From: an uncultured Lachnospiraceae bacterium
GTDB lineage: Bacteria; Bacillota; Clostridia; Lachnospirales; Lachnospiraceae
Length of the DNA: 64,000 bases
Assembly: GCA_910587105.1 (NCBI GenBank)
Contig: CAJUMB010000010.1
Coordinates: 9,613-73,612 of the forward strand
Direction: 5' to 3'
The position numbers and the translations under genes are program-made. The notes beneath the pieces are model-generated. The model saw only the letters and a program-made list of their open reading frames with translations, did no database searches and was not told the DNA's origin. Positions within the stretch are counted from its first letter, which is position 1. Each line of letters opens with the position of its first letter. Below are positions 39,685 to 47,989 of the stretch, in pieces.

Positions 39685-40884
39685 ATGCCACAACCGTATA
39701 ATCACGCAGTCATAACTGATGCGGGAATATCCCTGCTGAATAAAGCACAGGCAGGCCAGTGCGCCATACAGTTTACAAGGATGGCTGCAGGGAATGGGGT
39801 CTATGAGCCGGAAGAAAAGACGGCATCTGCGCTGCAGAAACGTACAGGTTTAAAGTCTGAAAAAAACAGTTATCCCCTGTCATCGGTGGGGCTCATGCCA
39901 GGTGGTGGCGTGAAACTGACGGCGTTGATTACAAATCAGGATCCAGCTACAGGGGAAGTGCTGGTAAACGAAGGATATTATATCAATGAGATTGGACTGT
40001 TTGCGAAAGAAAAGGGGGGAAATGGAAGCATCGAGGTGTTGTACAGCATTACGACCGCCGTAGAGGATGGGGACTATATGCCGCCATATAACGGGGGTAA
40101 TCCGGTCCAGATCGGCCAGGAATACCATGCCTCAGTAAGCCGTGATGTGGAGGTTTTTGTGCAATATTCAGGTGCGGTGATGCTGGCAGATGGAGATGCA
40201 TCAAATACAACCGTAATGTTCCAGCAGGCGGCAGAACGTGCAGATATACAGTCTGGAGATACTTTGGCAGAGGCGTTTGGAAAGCTGTCAAAGTATCTTG
40301 CTGATATTACATATGGCAGCATGTCTGGAGCTTCAGAAAACAAAACGGGAGCGGCTGGATTAGTGCCGGCGCCAGAGGCGGGCGCACAAGATAAATTTCT
40401 GTGCGGTGATGGAACGTGGAAACACACGCCTGTATCGAGCGGCCCCAAAGGAGATGCGGGCGCCTCAGCAGGTTTTGGTCCACCGACTGCAACTATAGAC
40501 GCTAATGTTGGCATACCATCGGTTACCGTAACATCCAGCGGAAGCGATACGGAAAAAATATTCAATTTTTCTTTTAAGAATCTAAAAGGGGATAAAGGCG
40601 AAGACGGGAAGAATGCTGCAGTAATCAGTGTGGCTGCACAGCTGACGGAAGGCTGGTCTGGTTCACAGGCGCCATATACGCAGACTATCGCAGCATCCGG
40701 TGTAACAGAAGCCAGTACCGTGGTTATAGATGTCGATAGCACGGCTACTGCCGAGCAGCTGGACGCATATATTAACGCTAAAATCATTGATGGAGGACAG
40801 ACAGCAGACAGCATCACATTAAAGGCATTTGGAGATAAGCCGACGGTGGCGGTACCGATAAAAATTTTGATAATAGGGGATTGA
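39685..40884 (+). CDS. Tail fibre protein 2 with short collagen-like segments
   Basis: 399 residues. The first about 180 residues repeat the tail-collar domain of fibre 1 (AGISLLNKAQAGQCAIQFTRMAAGNG ... GYYINEIGLFAK). Then come collagen-like Gly-X-Y patches (GPKGDAGASAG; LKGDKGEDGKN) and a C-terminal beta domain. AGGGAGGATAAG precedes the ATG. It is followed after 1 nt by the receptor-binding candidate. Confidence 0.85.
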   Translation: MPQPYNHAVITDAGISLLNKAQAGQCAIQFTRMAAGNGVYEPEEKTASALQKRTGLKSEKNSYPLSSVGLMPGGGVKLTALITNQDPATGEVLVNEGYYINEIGLFAKEKGGNGSIEVLYSITTAVEDGDYMPPYNGGNPVQIGQEYHASVSRDVEVFVQYSGAVMLADGDASNTTVMFQQAAERADIQSGDTLAEAFGKLSKYLADITYGSMSGASENKTGAAGLVPAPEAGAQDKFLCGDGTWKHTPVSSGPKGDAGASAGFGPPTATIDANVGIPSVTVTSSGSDTEKIFNFSFKNLKGDKGEDGKNAAVISVAAQLTEGWSGSQAPYTQTIAASGVTEASTVVIDVDSTATAEQLDAYINAKIIDGGQTADSITLKAFGDKPTVAVPIKILIIGD

Positions 40885-40885
40885 T

Positions 40886-42199
40886 ATGGCGCCGGTATTT
40901 ATAAAAAGGTACGGAAAAAATAGTGATGTGGGAAAATATACAGAATTATATGAGTTCATAATAGATCAAACAAATGATGATGTGGTTATTAGTTACGATG
41001 GAGAAAATAAAAATTATAGTCCCGCATATATGAATTTTAGTACAGGTGTGTTTAATTATGGAGATTGGGGAAATGTGTTTTTCATGAAAAACACAAGACC
41101 TTGTATTGTGCTTAATGAAGGAGGAGTATATAAATATTTAGACAAAAATAATTTTTATAATGATATATATGGAAATGATTGTGAAAGTATTGTAAAAGGC
41201 AGTGAAGGACATTCTACTATGATTGAATTTCCTAAAATTTACTGGAAGGTAGAACATATACAAGATAACGTGGATAAAGTTTTGATAAGTGATGGAAAAG
41301 CAGATGAAGATTTTGAGTGTTATGCAAATAAAAATGTTTATGGAGAAGAAATAAATAAGTTTTATGTATCTGCGTTTGAATCAATTAACCTAAATAGCAG
41401 AATAGTTAGTTGTGCGGATTCAAGTTATTATTTGATAGGGACAAAATCTGATTCAACTTTTGGAGGATTGGAAAAAGCTGATAAAGGATTAAGTACGAAG
41501 GGAGATAATTCAGACAGGATATGGACGATGCTGAAATGCTGTGATAAGGCAATAATAGACTTTTTAATAATTCTTATATCAAAAAGTATAGATTGTCAAG
41601 CGAGTTTCGGAAACGGGAATGTGTCAGGGTTCAGCAGTACTGCTACTGGAAAGGGAGCAGTTAGGGCAGGAACCATGGTAAACGATGGGATGTTTATGGG
41701 ATATAATGACATAAGAGGGAAAGGGGTGAAAGTGTTTGGAATAGAAAACTATTGGGGAAACATAGAAAAATGTGTTCGTTGTTTTGCGTTTGATAGAAAA
41801 AATATATATATAAAAATGATAGAGGGTGAATCTACAAAAGATTCTTATATGGGGGCTGGAGAAACAGATTACGATTACAAATTTAACGAGAATGATATAG
41901 AAGGGCTTCTGTATAATAAAATAATGATGATAAAAAAAATGCATGTAGGGGTGTTTGGTTTTTTTCCAAAAGAAGTAGCAAATACTTCAAATAATTTGTA
42001 TTTTAAGGATTCGATTTATTTTACCAATGCTAATCCTACTGAATATAATAGATATGGAATAAAAACTACAGGGGGGTATAATTACGGAACAAACATGAAT
42101 GGGATAAATTATTTTAGAAATTCTTTGAAAGAGAATACTACTTTTAATTATAATTTTTTTATGAGTTTGAAACCACGGGCGAGTGTAGTGAATGTATAA
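40886..42199 (+). CDS. AT-rich receptor-binding tail tip protein, C-type-lectin-like
   Basis: 437 residues. The region RIWTMLKCCDKAIIDFLIIL ... GKGVKVFGIENYWGNIEKCVR resembles the FGE/C-type-lectin-like fold of phage tip adhesins and variable proteins, where the GIExxxGN motif is typical. The C-terminus is Asn/Tyr/Phe-rich (GGYNYGTNMNGINYFRNSL). The DNA is much richer in A+T than the flanking tail genes, a sign of separate acquisition. No reverse transcriptase or template repeat is in the window. Confidence 0.7.
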   Translation: MAPVFIKRYGKNSDVGKYTELYEFIIDQTNDDVVISYDGENKNYSPAYMNFSTGVFNYGDWGNVFFMKNTRPCIVLNEGGVYKYLDKNNFYNDIYGNDCESIVKGSEGHSTMIEFPKIYWKVEHIQDNVDKVLISDGKADEDFECYANKNVYGEEINKFYVSAFESINLNSRIVSCADSSYYLIGTKSDSTFGGLEKADKGLSTKGDNSDRIWTMLKCCDKAIIDFLIILISKSIDCQASFGNGNVSGFSSTATGKGAVRAGTMVNDGMFMGYNDIRGKGVKVFGIENYWGNIEKCVRCFAFDRKNIYIKMIEGESTKDSYMGAGETDYDYKFNENDIEGLLYNKIMMIKKMHVGVFGFFPKEVANTSNNLYFKDSIYFTNANPTEYNRYGIKTTGGYNYGTNMNGINYFRNSLKENTTFNYNFFMSLKPRASVVNV

Positions 42200-42207
42200 A
42201 AAGAAGG

Positions 42208-42360
42208 ATGATGCGTTTTGCAAAAAGGTACAGGTGCCACTATGGGGATCTGCCCCATGTTTTGCGTATAACACAGGAGGGAGAAAGCTATGGAAAAATA
42301 TTTAAAACCTTTTATGCTTCTGCAGGGATTTTTGGCGGCGGCAATCGCCTGGCTGAGTAA
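42208..42360 (+). CDS. Possible small protein overlapping the holin start
   Basis: A 50-codon frame (MMRFAKRYRCHYGDLPHVLR onward) follows GAAGGATG and overlaps the holin gene by 71 nt in another phase. The first half looks protein-like; the second half is constrained by the holin. Weak. Confidence 0.25.
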   Translation: MMRFAKRYRCHYGDLPHVLRITQEGESYGKIFKTFYASAGIFGGGNRLAE

Positions 42361-42778
42361 CAAACTGGGAATACTATTACCCATGCTGGTCATATTGTGC
42401 TTTTTAATGGCGGCAGATTATATCACCGGTATGCTGGCCAGCAAAAAGGAGGCTCTGGACAATCCGGACAATCCGGCATATGGATGGTGCAGTGCAAAAG
42501 GGGCCAGAGGCATACTCAAAAAAGTGGGCTATATGGCTGTGATTGCTGTTGCGATGGTGCTGGATTATGTAATCATGATAATGGCGGGACAAGTTGGCCT
42601 AGACGTGCGAAAAAGCGTGTTTTTCGGGCTTTTAGCAACTGCATGGTACATACTTAATGAGATGTTGTCAATCGCGGAAAACGCGGGCCGAATGGGCTCT
42701 AATGTGCCGGAGTGGTTAATGAAATATATTGCAGTGCTGAAAAATAAGATTGATGATAAAGGAGAAGGGGCTGAGTAG
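42290..42778 (+). CDS. Phage holin (holin_4 / TcdE-like)
   Basis: 162 residues with hydrophobic segments near residues 6-25, 28-47, 77-97 and 105-125 and the YITGMLASKKE motif of the Cph1/TcdE holin family. It forms membrane lesions that release the endolysin. AGGAGGGAGAAAGC precedes the ATG. A terminator hairpin overlaps its stop codon. Confidence 0.9.
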   Translation: MEKYLKPFMLLQGFLAAAIAWLSNKLGILLPMLVILCFLMAADYITGMLASKKEALDNPDNPAYGWCSAKGARGILKKVGYMAVIAVAMVLDYVIMIMAGQVGLDVRKSVFFGLLATAWYILNEMLSIAENAGRMGSNVPEWLMKYIAVLKNKIDDKGEGAE

Positions 42779-42787
42779 GCCCCTTTT
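42765..42787 (+). terminator. Terminator-like hairpin at holin end
   Basis: AAGGGGC (42765-42771) pairs with GCCCCTT (42779-42785) followed by TT; the holin stop codon lies in the loop. Probably attenuates rather than blocks the endolysin transcript. Confidence 0.5.
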
Positions 42788-42825
42788 ATAGTCTTACAAA
42801 TTAATTAATGATATAGGAGATGCAT

Positions 42826-44181
42826 ATGGCAAAAACAAAGATAACAGGCGCATCAAAAGCCACAAAAGAACAGATGCAGGCGTACATCCGGATGGCCAAC
42901 CCGGGCGTGCCGCAAAGCGTCATTGACATGATCCCGCTTTACCTGTCGGAGGGTAAAGCGGAGGGAATCCGGGGCGATATCGCTTTCGCTCAGTCCTGCC
43001 TGGAAACGGGGAATTTTACCTTTAAAGGTTCTGCTGTCACGCTGGATCAGAACAATTTTGCCGGAATCGGTGTAACTCAAAATGGGATTAAAGGGAATTC
43101 CTGGACCACACCCCAGCTTGGCATCCGGGCTCAGATACAGCACCTGAAGGCGTATGCCACCGAAGAAAAATTGAAAAATAAATGTGTTGATCCAAGATAC
43201 GCTTATGTAGAAAAAGGGTGCGCCCCATACGTAGATTGGCTGGGAATCCAGGAGAATCCAAAACGAAAAGGATGGGCCGCCGGGAAGGATTACGGCGCCA
43301 AGATTCTGGATATCCTGGATAAGATTTTGGGCATGAAAAAGGAGGAGATGGGCATGGCCATAAAAATCAATAAAAAGCTGATTAAACTAAACCAGACACC
43401 AATGAAACGGTCAAAGGCTGACATCGAATACATAGTGGTTCATTATATCGGGGCACTTGGCGGTGCGCTGGATAACGTCAACTTTTACGCTGGCGGGAAC
43501 CGGAATGCTTCTGCTGATTTTTTTGTCGGACACAACGGAGAAATCTACCAGGCTGTTGATTATTACAATGCCTACAGCTGGCACTGTGGCGGTGGGCTTC
43601 AGGGGGCTGGCGGTGCGTCTCATTACGGCAAATGCACCAATAAAAATTCTATCGGCATCGAAATGTGTGTAAAGAAGCGCAGCACCGCTACGATGAACGC
43701 GTCTGACAAAGATTGGTACTTTACAGATCAGACATACGCGGCTACAGTCCAGCTCGTAAAACAGCTTATGGCGGAGCTGGGAATTACGGCTGACCACGTG
43801 ATCAGACACTACGATGTGAATGGAAAAACGTGCCCAAATCCGTTTGTGTATAACACAGGCAGTTATACATGGGCAGGATTCAAAGCGGCGGTAAAAGGTG
43901 GAAATACGGCGAATACGGAGGGAAATTACATGTTTGAGATTCCGACAGTTAAAAAGGGTGAAAAAGGCAACCATGTCTTGCTTGTGCAGGAAATCCTGCT
44001 TTCCAGAGAATTTAAAGGTAAAGACGGCAGGCCGCTGAAGCTGGATAAGCACTGCGATACAAATACAGTGTTCGCCATCAAGCAGTACCAGAAGGCCCGA
44101 GAAAAGGTTGAACCGGGTATCTGTGGCGGCGTTGACGGTGTGGCAGGGCCTAAAACCCTGCGGGATATGATTGCACTGTAG
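42826..44181 (+). CDS. Two-domain endolysin: glucosaminidase + amidase + peptidoglycan-binding domain
   Basis: 451 residues. Residues about 12-170 look like a GH73/mannosyl-glycoprotein glucosaminidase domain (FAQSCLETGNF with the likely catalytic Glu). Residues about 190-330 are an Amidase_2 domain (zinc ligands in YIVVHYIG, RHYDVNGKTCPNP). Residues about 365-450 are a PG_binding_1 domain (FAIKQYQKAREK ... GGVDGVAGPKTL). In-frame ATGs at 43354 and 43930 each follow a near-perfect Shine-Dalgarno site, so shorter isoforms are likely. The start at 42826 is 6 nt after AGGAG. Confidence 0.9.
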   Translation: MAKTKITGASKATKEQMQAYIRMANPGVPQSVIDMIPLYLSEGKAEGIRGDIAFAQSCLETGNFTFKGSAVTLDQNNFAGIGVTQNGIKGNSWTTPQLGIRAQIQHLKAYATEEKLKNKCVDPRYAYVEKGCAPYVDWLGIQENPKRKGWAAGKDYGAKILDILDKILGMKKEEMGMAIKINKKLIKLNQTPMKRSKADIEYIVVHYIGALGGALDNVNFYAGGNRNASADFFVGHNGEIYQAVDYYNAYSWHCGGGLQGAGGASHYGKCTNKNSIGIEMCVKKRSTATMNASDKDWYFTDQTYAATVQLVKQLMAELGITADHVIRHYDVNGKTCPNPFVYNTGSYTWAGFKAAVKGGNTANTEGNYMFEIPTVKKGEKGNHVLLVQEILLSREFKGKDGRPLKLDKHCDTNTVFAIKQYQKAREKVEPGICGGVDGVAGPKTLRDMIAL

Positions 44182-44225
44182 AAATGGCTTGTCAGACTTG
44201 AGATGAAATGTTATAATTTTTTTGT

Positions 44226-44253
44226 AGGGGAGCGGTGGCAAGCCCGCTCTCCC
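44226..44253 (+). terminator. Weak terminator after endolysin
   Basis: GGGGAGCGG pairs with CCGCTCTCCC (one bulge), followed by a T-rich run TTGATTTCTT. It marks the end of the late operon. Confidence 0.45.
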
Positions 44254-44352
44254 TTGATTTCTTCCGGCTGACTTATTCAGCCTTTTCTTTTTGGTTTTCA
44301 CTTGGAAATCATTTTGTATTTTAAAAATAAATTCTTTCTGTATTTGTCATAA

Positions 44353-44721
44353 CTATTCTACCTCCTTTTGATTTGCCTGTTTCCAGGCATCTACTATTTC
44401 TTTCGCTGTGTATGAAATGCCGTTCGGCATTTCAATTCTTACGATGCTTAACTCACGCATGATTCTTAATAAGCTGTTTACAGCCTCTTTTGATGAGTTT
44501 TTCCACATTATTGTAGAGGCCTTGCGCATGAGGAGTGCTATGCAGGATTTCCATGGCTCAGGCGATACATCGCCCATGGATATTTTTGTATCATCCATAA
44601 AGCGATCCAATTCACTCGATTTAAAAAAGTTCGCGACGATGTTATCAATATCGTCTTTCGTCATTGTATTCACAATAAAGCTCCATTTATCAGGGCATTC
44701 TGCCCACATTTTTTCTTTCAT
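44353..44721 (-). CDS. Hypothetical protein under the right-end repressor
   Basis: 122 residues (MKEKMWAECPDKWSFIVNTM onward), helical, no recognised motif. AAAAAAGGAGAGCG precedes the ATG at 44721. Its promoter (44762-44789, minus strand) has the same operator-in-spacer design as the rightward promoter of the SNF2 cassette, so both are probably induced together. Confidence 0.65.
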   Translation of the reverse strand: MKEKMWAECPDKWSFIVNTMTKDDIDNIVANFFKSSELDRFMDDTKISMGDVSPEPWKSCIALLMRKASTIMWKNSSKEAVNSLLRIMRELSIVRIEMPNGISYTAKEIVDAWKQANQKEVE

Positions 44722-44761
44722 AATTCGCTCTCCTTTTTTTGCTCTGTTTTTTTGATACTTA

Positions 44762-44789
44762 CATTATATCACTAATTTTAGTAATGTCA
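44762..44789 (-). promoter_or_regulatory. Leftward promoter with operator in the spacer
   Basis: On the minus strand, TTGACA, a 16-nt spacer TTACTAAAATTAGTGA and TATAAT. The spacer is the operator also found at 45102 and 45134 (TTACTAAAAAAAGTGATA there). Confidence 0.75.
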
Positions 44790-44797
44790 AGCGAATT

Positions 44798-45043
44798 TTA
44801 TGATTTTATTTTGTTTCTTATATCCTCGTCTTCTTCAGTGTCTACATACTCCAGTATATCCTTTGGCTGCAATTCCAGGATGGCGCACACGCAGTTTAGT
44901 GTCTTAAGTGTTATGCCGGTCACGTTCTCATCCTGGAGCTTTTTTAGTGTTGCCTGGCCTATGATTCCTGTCTTTTTAGCTTTATACATGTTTACTCCTG
45001 CTCTTTTTAGAGCATCCGAAATGTCAATTTTATATTTCAACAT
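44798..45043 (-). CDS. XRE-like repressor of the right-end cassette
   Basis: 81 residues from the ATG at 45043, 7 nt after a full GGAGGTGAT (ATGs at 45052 and 45061 are inside or before that site). It has the compact Cro/CI-type HTH layout typical of Firmicute YjzE-like regulators (ISDALKRAGVNMYKAKKTGIIGQATLKKLQDE) and ends in an acidic tail. It is flanked by three copies of one operator, so it likely represses both outward promoters and perhaps itself. Confidence 0.82.
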   Translation of the reverse strand: MLKYKIDISDALKRAGVNMYKAKKTGIIGQATLKKLQDENVTGITLKTLNCVCAILELQPKDILEYVDTEEDEDIRNKIKS

Positions 45044-45065
45044 TTTATCCATCACCTCCATTTAA

Positions 45066-45094
45066 AGTATACTATTAAATTAGATTCGGTGCAA
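45066..45094 (-). promoter_or_regulatory. Promoter of the right-end repressor
   Basis: On the minus strand, TTGCAC (45089-45094), a 17-nt spacer and TATACT (45066-45071), ending just upstream of the repressor gene. The operator copy at 45102-45119 lies directly upstream of its -35. Confidence 0.65.
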
Positions 45095-45101
45095 TAGTTA
45101 G

Positions 45102-45119
45102 TTACTAAAAAAAGTGATA
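45102..45119. promoter_or_regulatory. Operator copy between repressor and cassette promoters
   Basis: TTACTAAAAAAAGTGATA, identical over 18 nt to the copy at 45134-45151 and nearly identical to the copy in the leftward promoter at 44767-44784. Confidence 0.75.
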
Positions 45120-45127
45120 CAAAGTGA

Positions 45128-45155
45128 TTGACATTACTAAAAAAAGTGATATAAT
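45128..45155 (+). promoter_or_regulatory. Rightward promoter of the SNF2/PP-loop/ParB cassette
   Basis: TTGACA (45128-45133), a 16-nt spacer and TATAAT (45150-45155). The operator TTACTAAAAAAAGTGATA (45134-45151) fills the spacer and enters the -10 box. Confidence 0.8.
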
Positions 45156-45182
45156 AAAATATAAAAAGAACGGAGAGAAAAA

Positions 45183-45446
45183 ATGAAGACGCCAGAAGAA
45201 TATAAGAAGTTTTGTGAAATAATTGTACAAGAAATTAATTTCCGGTATGGAGAGAACGGTGTCAAGGCAAAAATGATAGATTATGACACAGACGTCTATA
45301 TCGAAATTGTGGACAAGAGCGGCGTGTACGTCAGCACAACAAGCCTGGAGTGGATTGATATGAAATATAGCATGGACATTAATATTGACATGCTCCTAAA
45401 AAAAGCAGCCCAAAACTTTTTCTATGAAAATTTTTTGGAGGATTAA
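45183..45446 (+). CDS. First gene of the right-end cassette, unknown small protein
   Basis: 87 residues (MKTPEEYKKFCEIIVQEINF onward), acidic, with a central beta-like VKAKMIDYDTDVYIEIVDKSGVYV. CGGAGAGAAAAA precedes the ATG. No family recognised. It is the first gene after the repressible promoter and ends 1 nt before the zinc-finger gene's ATG at 45447. Confidence 0.65.
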   Translation: MKTPEEYKKFCEIIVQEINFRYGENGVKAKMIDYDTDVYIEIVDKSGVYVSTTSLEWIDMKYSMDINIDMLLKKAAQNFFYENFLED

Positions 45447-46640
45447 ATGAAATATAGTGGCACATATTTTTGCGGCCACGATGGCACCATAGATATATGG
45501 GGGCCGTCCAAGGACCGCAAATGGAGGATAGAAAAGGCGTTTTCCGGGCTTTGCCCGGAATGTTATGAAAAAAAATTGAAAACAGACAGGGAAAAAGCCC
45601 TGTCTGAAGCACGGAAACGTGCAGAACAAAGGGGATTCCCAGAAATTCTGGGTTCAAAAAAACAATGTGACTGGGCCTTGGTGTTGCGCGACGGATTCAT
45701 TGAATTTGCTGAATCCGTCGCGGAAAAGGCTGTTGATAGAAAATGGCCTTTTCCGGTCGATGCTTCCATCGTATCATTAGGAAAAGATGATATAATGGAG
45801 GCAGCGTACTACGGATGCGCTGTTTATACGGAAGCGAGGTTTTGGATTGATAACCGCGATGAAGAAACAAAAATTCTTCAACTTTCGGTACAAAAGTATT
45901 TAAGATGTAAGAAAGAAGAGCCATTCAAAGATGTTCTTCAGGAGATAATGGAGGAAAAAGAAAGGGAAAGAGCAAATCTGACTGTGCGCCCCGACGACGC
46001 AAATAAAGATGGGACTGTGTGTTTTGCACAGGATGAGGAGGGCAATCTGATTACCGCCTACCCTAAAGATAACGATTTCATAGAAATCGTTAAATCTAAA
46101 GGATTGATGTGGCATAATAGTAACAGGAATTGGAGAAAGATTAAAACAGAATTCAGCGATATAAATAATTGCGTCGCTGAATTAGGAAATGCGCTGCTTG
46201 TGCGCGGATTTACTGTCGAATTTATGAATACGGCACAGCGCGATGCGGCTCTTTCAGGGAATTTTAACCCCGAAAAAAAACATTGGATCAAATATGCGCC
46301 AGCAAAAGAACAGCTGGTCATTTGCTGGCACGGAAAGAATGACCAGCTGTATGAGGCGTCAAAAAAGCTGTCAAACGCCCGATGGTCCAAAGAAAACCAG
46401 GGCATACTGGTTCCTGTTGAATTTTATCGACAGGTAGAGGACTTTGCGGAAATCTACGATTTTGGATTTTCGGAAGGCGCAAAAAAGCAGATAAGAAAAT
46501 ACAAAGAAAAAGAAGCTGGATTCCTGCGTGCTTCTGTAACGAAACCGGGGATAACTGGAGAAACCTCAGCCGGAGAGCGGCTCAGGCGACAGCTGGAATC
46601 TGGCGGGACGATTATAGAGGAACTGCGAGATGATGCTTAA
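45447..46640 (+). CDS. Zinc-finger protein partnered with SNF2 helicase
   Basis: 397 residues. The N-terminus has FCGHDGT and LCPECYEKK, a Cys/His set that should bind zinc. A charged helix follows, then two regions around residues 195-310 with a repeated W-containing beta-alpha pattern (GLMWHNSNRNWRKIKTEF; AKEQLVICWHGKNDQLYEASKKL). By position before a SNF2 enzyme it could be a substrate- or DNA-recognition subunit, loosely recalling HARP-like modules, but no homology can be shown by eye. It overlaps the helicase gene by 11 nt. Confidence 0.7.
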   Translation: MKYSGTYFCGHDGTIDIWGPSKDRKWRIEKAFSGLCPECYEKKLKTDREKALSEARKRAEQRGFPEILGSKKQCDWALVLRDGFIEFAESVAEKAVDRKWPFPVDASIVSLGKDDIMEAAYYGCAVYTEARFWIDNRDEETKILQLSVQKYLRCKKEEPFKDVLQEIMEEKERERANLTVRPDDANKDGTVCFAQDEEGNLITAYPKDNDFIEIVKSKGLMWHNSNRNWRKIKTEFSDINNCVAELGNALLVRGFTVEFMNTAQRDAALSGNFNPEKKHWIKYAPAKEQLVICWHGKNDQLYEASKKLSNARWSKENQGILVPVEFYRQVEDFAEIYDFGFSEGAKKQIRKYKEKEAGFLRASVTKPGITGETSAGERLRRQLESGGTIIEELRDDA

Positions 46641-47988
46641 ATCAGAGTTGCTTCCACATCAAAAGGAAGCGGTAGAAAAGCTGTCAAAAATAAAAGTAGG
46701 TGCCCTGTTTATGGAACAGGGCACCGGAAAGACAATTGCTACTCTTGAATTGTCACGCATCCGCTTGGAGGCGGAAAAAATCGACAGAGTGGTATGGTTA
46801 TGTCCTTGTTCCGCAAAGGGGAACATTAAAAGGGAGATTATCAAGCATTGCCCGGATGAAATGTTGGGCATATTTACGGTCTGCGGAATTGAGACCTTAA
46901 GTTCCAGTGTCAGAGCAAATTCCTACCTTCTGGGACTTGTTCAAGAAAAGAGGTGTTTCCTTGTCGTAGATGAAAGCCTTTTGGTTAAGAATCCAAAGGC
47001 TTATCGGACAGAGAGAATTACGACTCTTGCAGAGAAGTGTCCTTATAGAATAATTTTAAATGGGACTCCTATATCAAGAAATGAAGCTGATTTATATGCG
47101 CAATTCTATTTGCTGGACTGGCGGATTTTGGGCTACAAGAGTTATTGGAGCTTCTCGGCAAATCATTTAGAATATGATGATTATGGGAAGTTGCGCAGGG
47201 TGCTCAATACCGATTTCCTGGCAAAAAAAATTGAGCCTTACACATTCCAGATCACAAAAAAAGAGTGTATGCAGTTGCCTGAAAAGCAATATGATACCCG
47301 GTATTTTTACCTTACAGACAAACAACAGTTGGAATATCACTATGCAGGTGAACGTCTGCTGTATCAGATCGATGAGTTTAAGCCCGAAACGATATACAGG
47401 CTGTTTGCCGGACTACAGGCTGTGATATCTGGAAAATATCTGAAATTTAATAAAAAGGAAGATCATTATCAAGCATTCGAAATGTTTGATAATCCTACAG
47501 ATAATCCCCGGATAAAATTATTGATGGGCCTGCTGGGGGAAGATGAGGAAAAAGCAATTATTTTCTGCCACTACGAATCGGAGATTACGCAGGTGTGCGG
47601 AATTTTGCCGGAAGCGGTCCGGTTCGATGGTAAAATCCCACACAAACAACGTGATCAGGCATTGCAGCAGTTTGCGCAGGATAAAAAATATCTCGTGGCC
47701 AACAGAAGCTGCGCGGGCTATTCTCTTAATCTGCAGTTCTGCCATAAAATCATATATTTATCCAACGACTGGGATCTGGGAACAAGACTTCAGAGTGAGG
47801 ACAGGGTACACAGGTACGGGCAGAAACATGATGTGGATATCATAGATATTTGTGCAGCTGATACCATCGATGAAAAAATCCTGGATTGTCTTCGCAGAAA
47901 AGAGAGTATTCTGGATTCCTTAAAAGCGGAAATTAAAAATTCTGCTGATGCAAAGCAAAGACTATCCAAACTGATCTATGGGGGATAG
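46630..47988 (+). CDS. SNF2-family DNA translocase/helicase
   Basis: 452 residues. Motif I is EQGTGKT (residues 29-35), motif II is VVDES (Walker B variant of DEAH), then LNGTPISRN as motif III, and motif VI QSEDRVHRYGQ in the second RecA domain. Short SNF2 enzymes of this type are common in phages and remodel or track along DNA without strand unwinding. Start is ATG 46630 or 46633, coupled to the preceding gene. Confidence 0.9.
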   Translation: MMLKSELLPHQKEAVEKLSKIKVGALFMEQGTGKTIATLELSRIRLEAEKIDRVVWLCPCSAKGNIKREIIKHCPDEMLGIFTVCGIETLSSSVRANSYLLGLVQEKRCFLVVDESLLVKNPKAYRTERITTLAEKCPYRIILNGTPISRNEADLYAQFYLLDWRILGYKSYWSFSANHLEYDDYGKLRRVLNTDFLAKKIEPYTFQITKKECMQLPEKQYDTRYFYLTDKQQLEYHYAGERLLYQIDEFKPETIYRLFAGLQAVISGKYLKFNKKEDHYQAFEMFDNPTDNPRIKLLMGLLGEDEEKAIIFCHYESEITQVCGILPEAVRFDGKIPHKQRDQALQQFAQDKKYLVANRSCAGYSLNLQFCHKIIYLSNDWDLGTRLQSEDRVHRYGQKHDVDIIDICAADTIDEKILDCLRRKESILDSLKAEIKNSADAKQRLSKLIYGG

Positions 47989-47989
47989 A

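Noticed and set aside
40886..42199. Diversity-generating retroelement target
   Set aside because: The lectin-like fold and Asn/Tyr-rich end are suggestive, but no reverse transcriptase, template repeat or accessory gene is present in the window.
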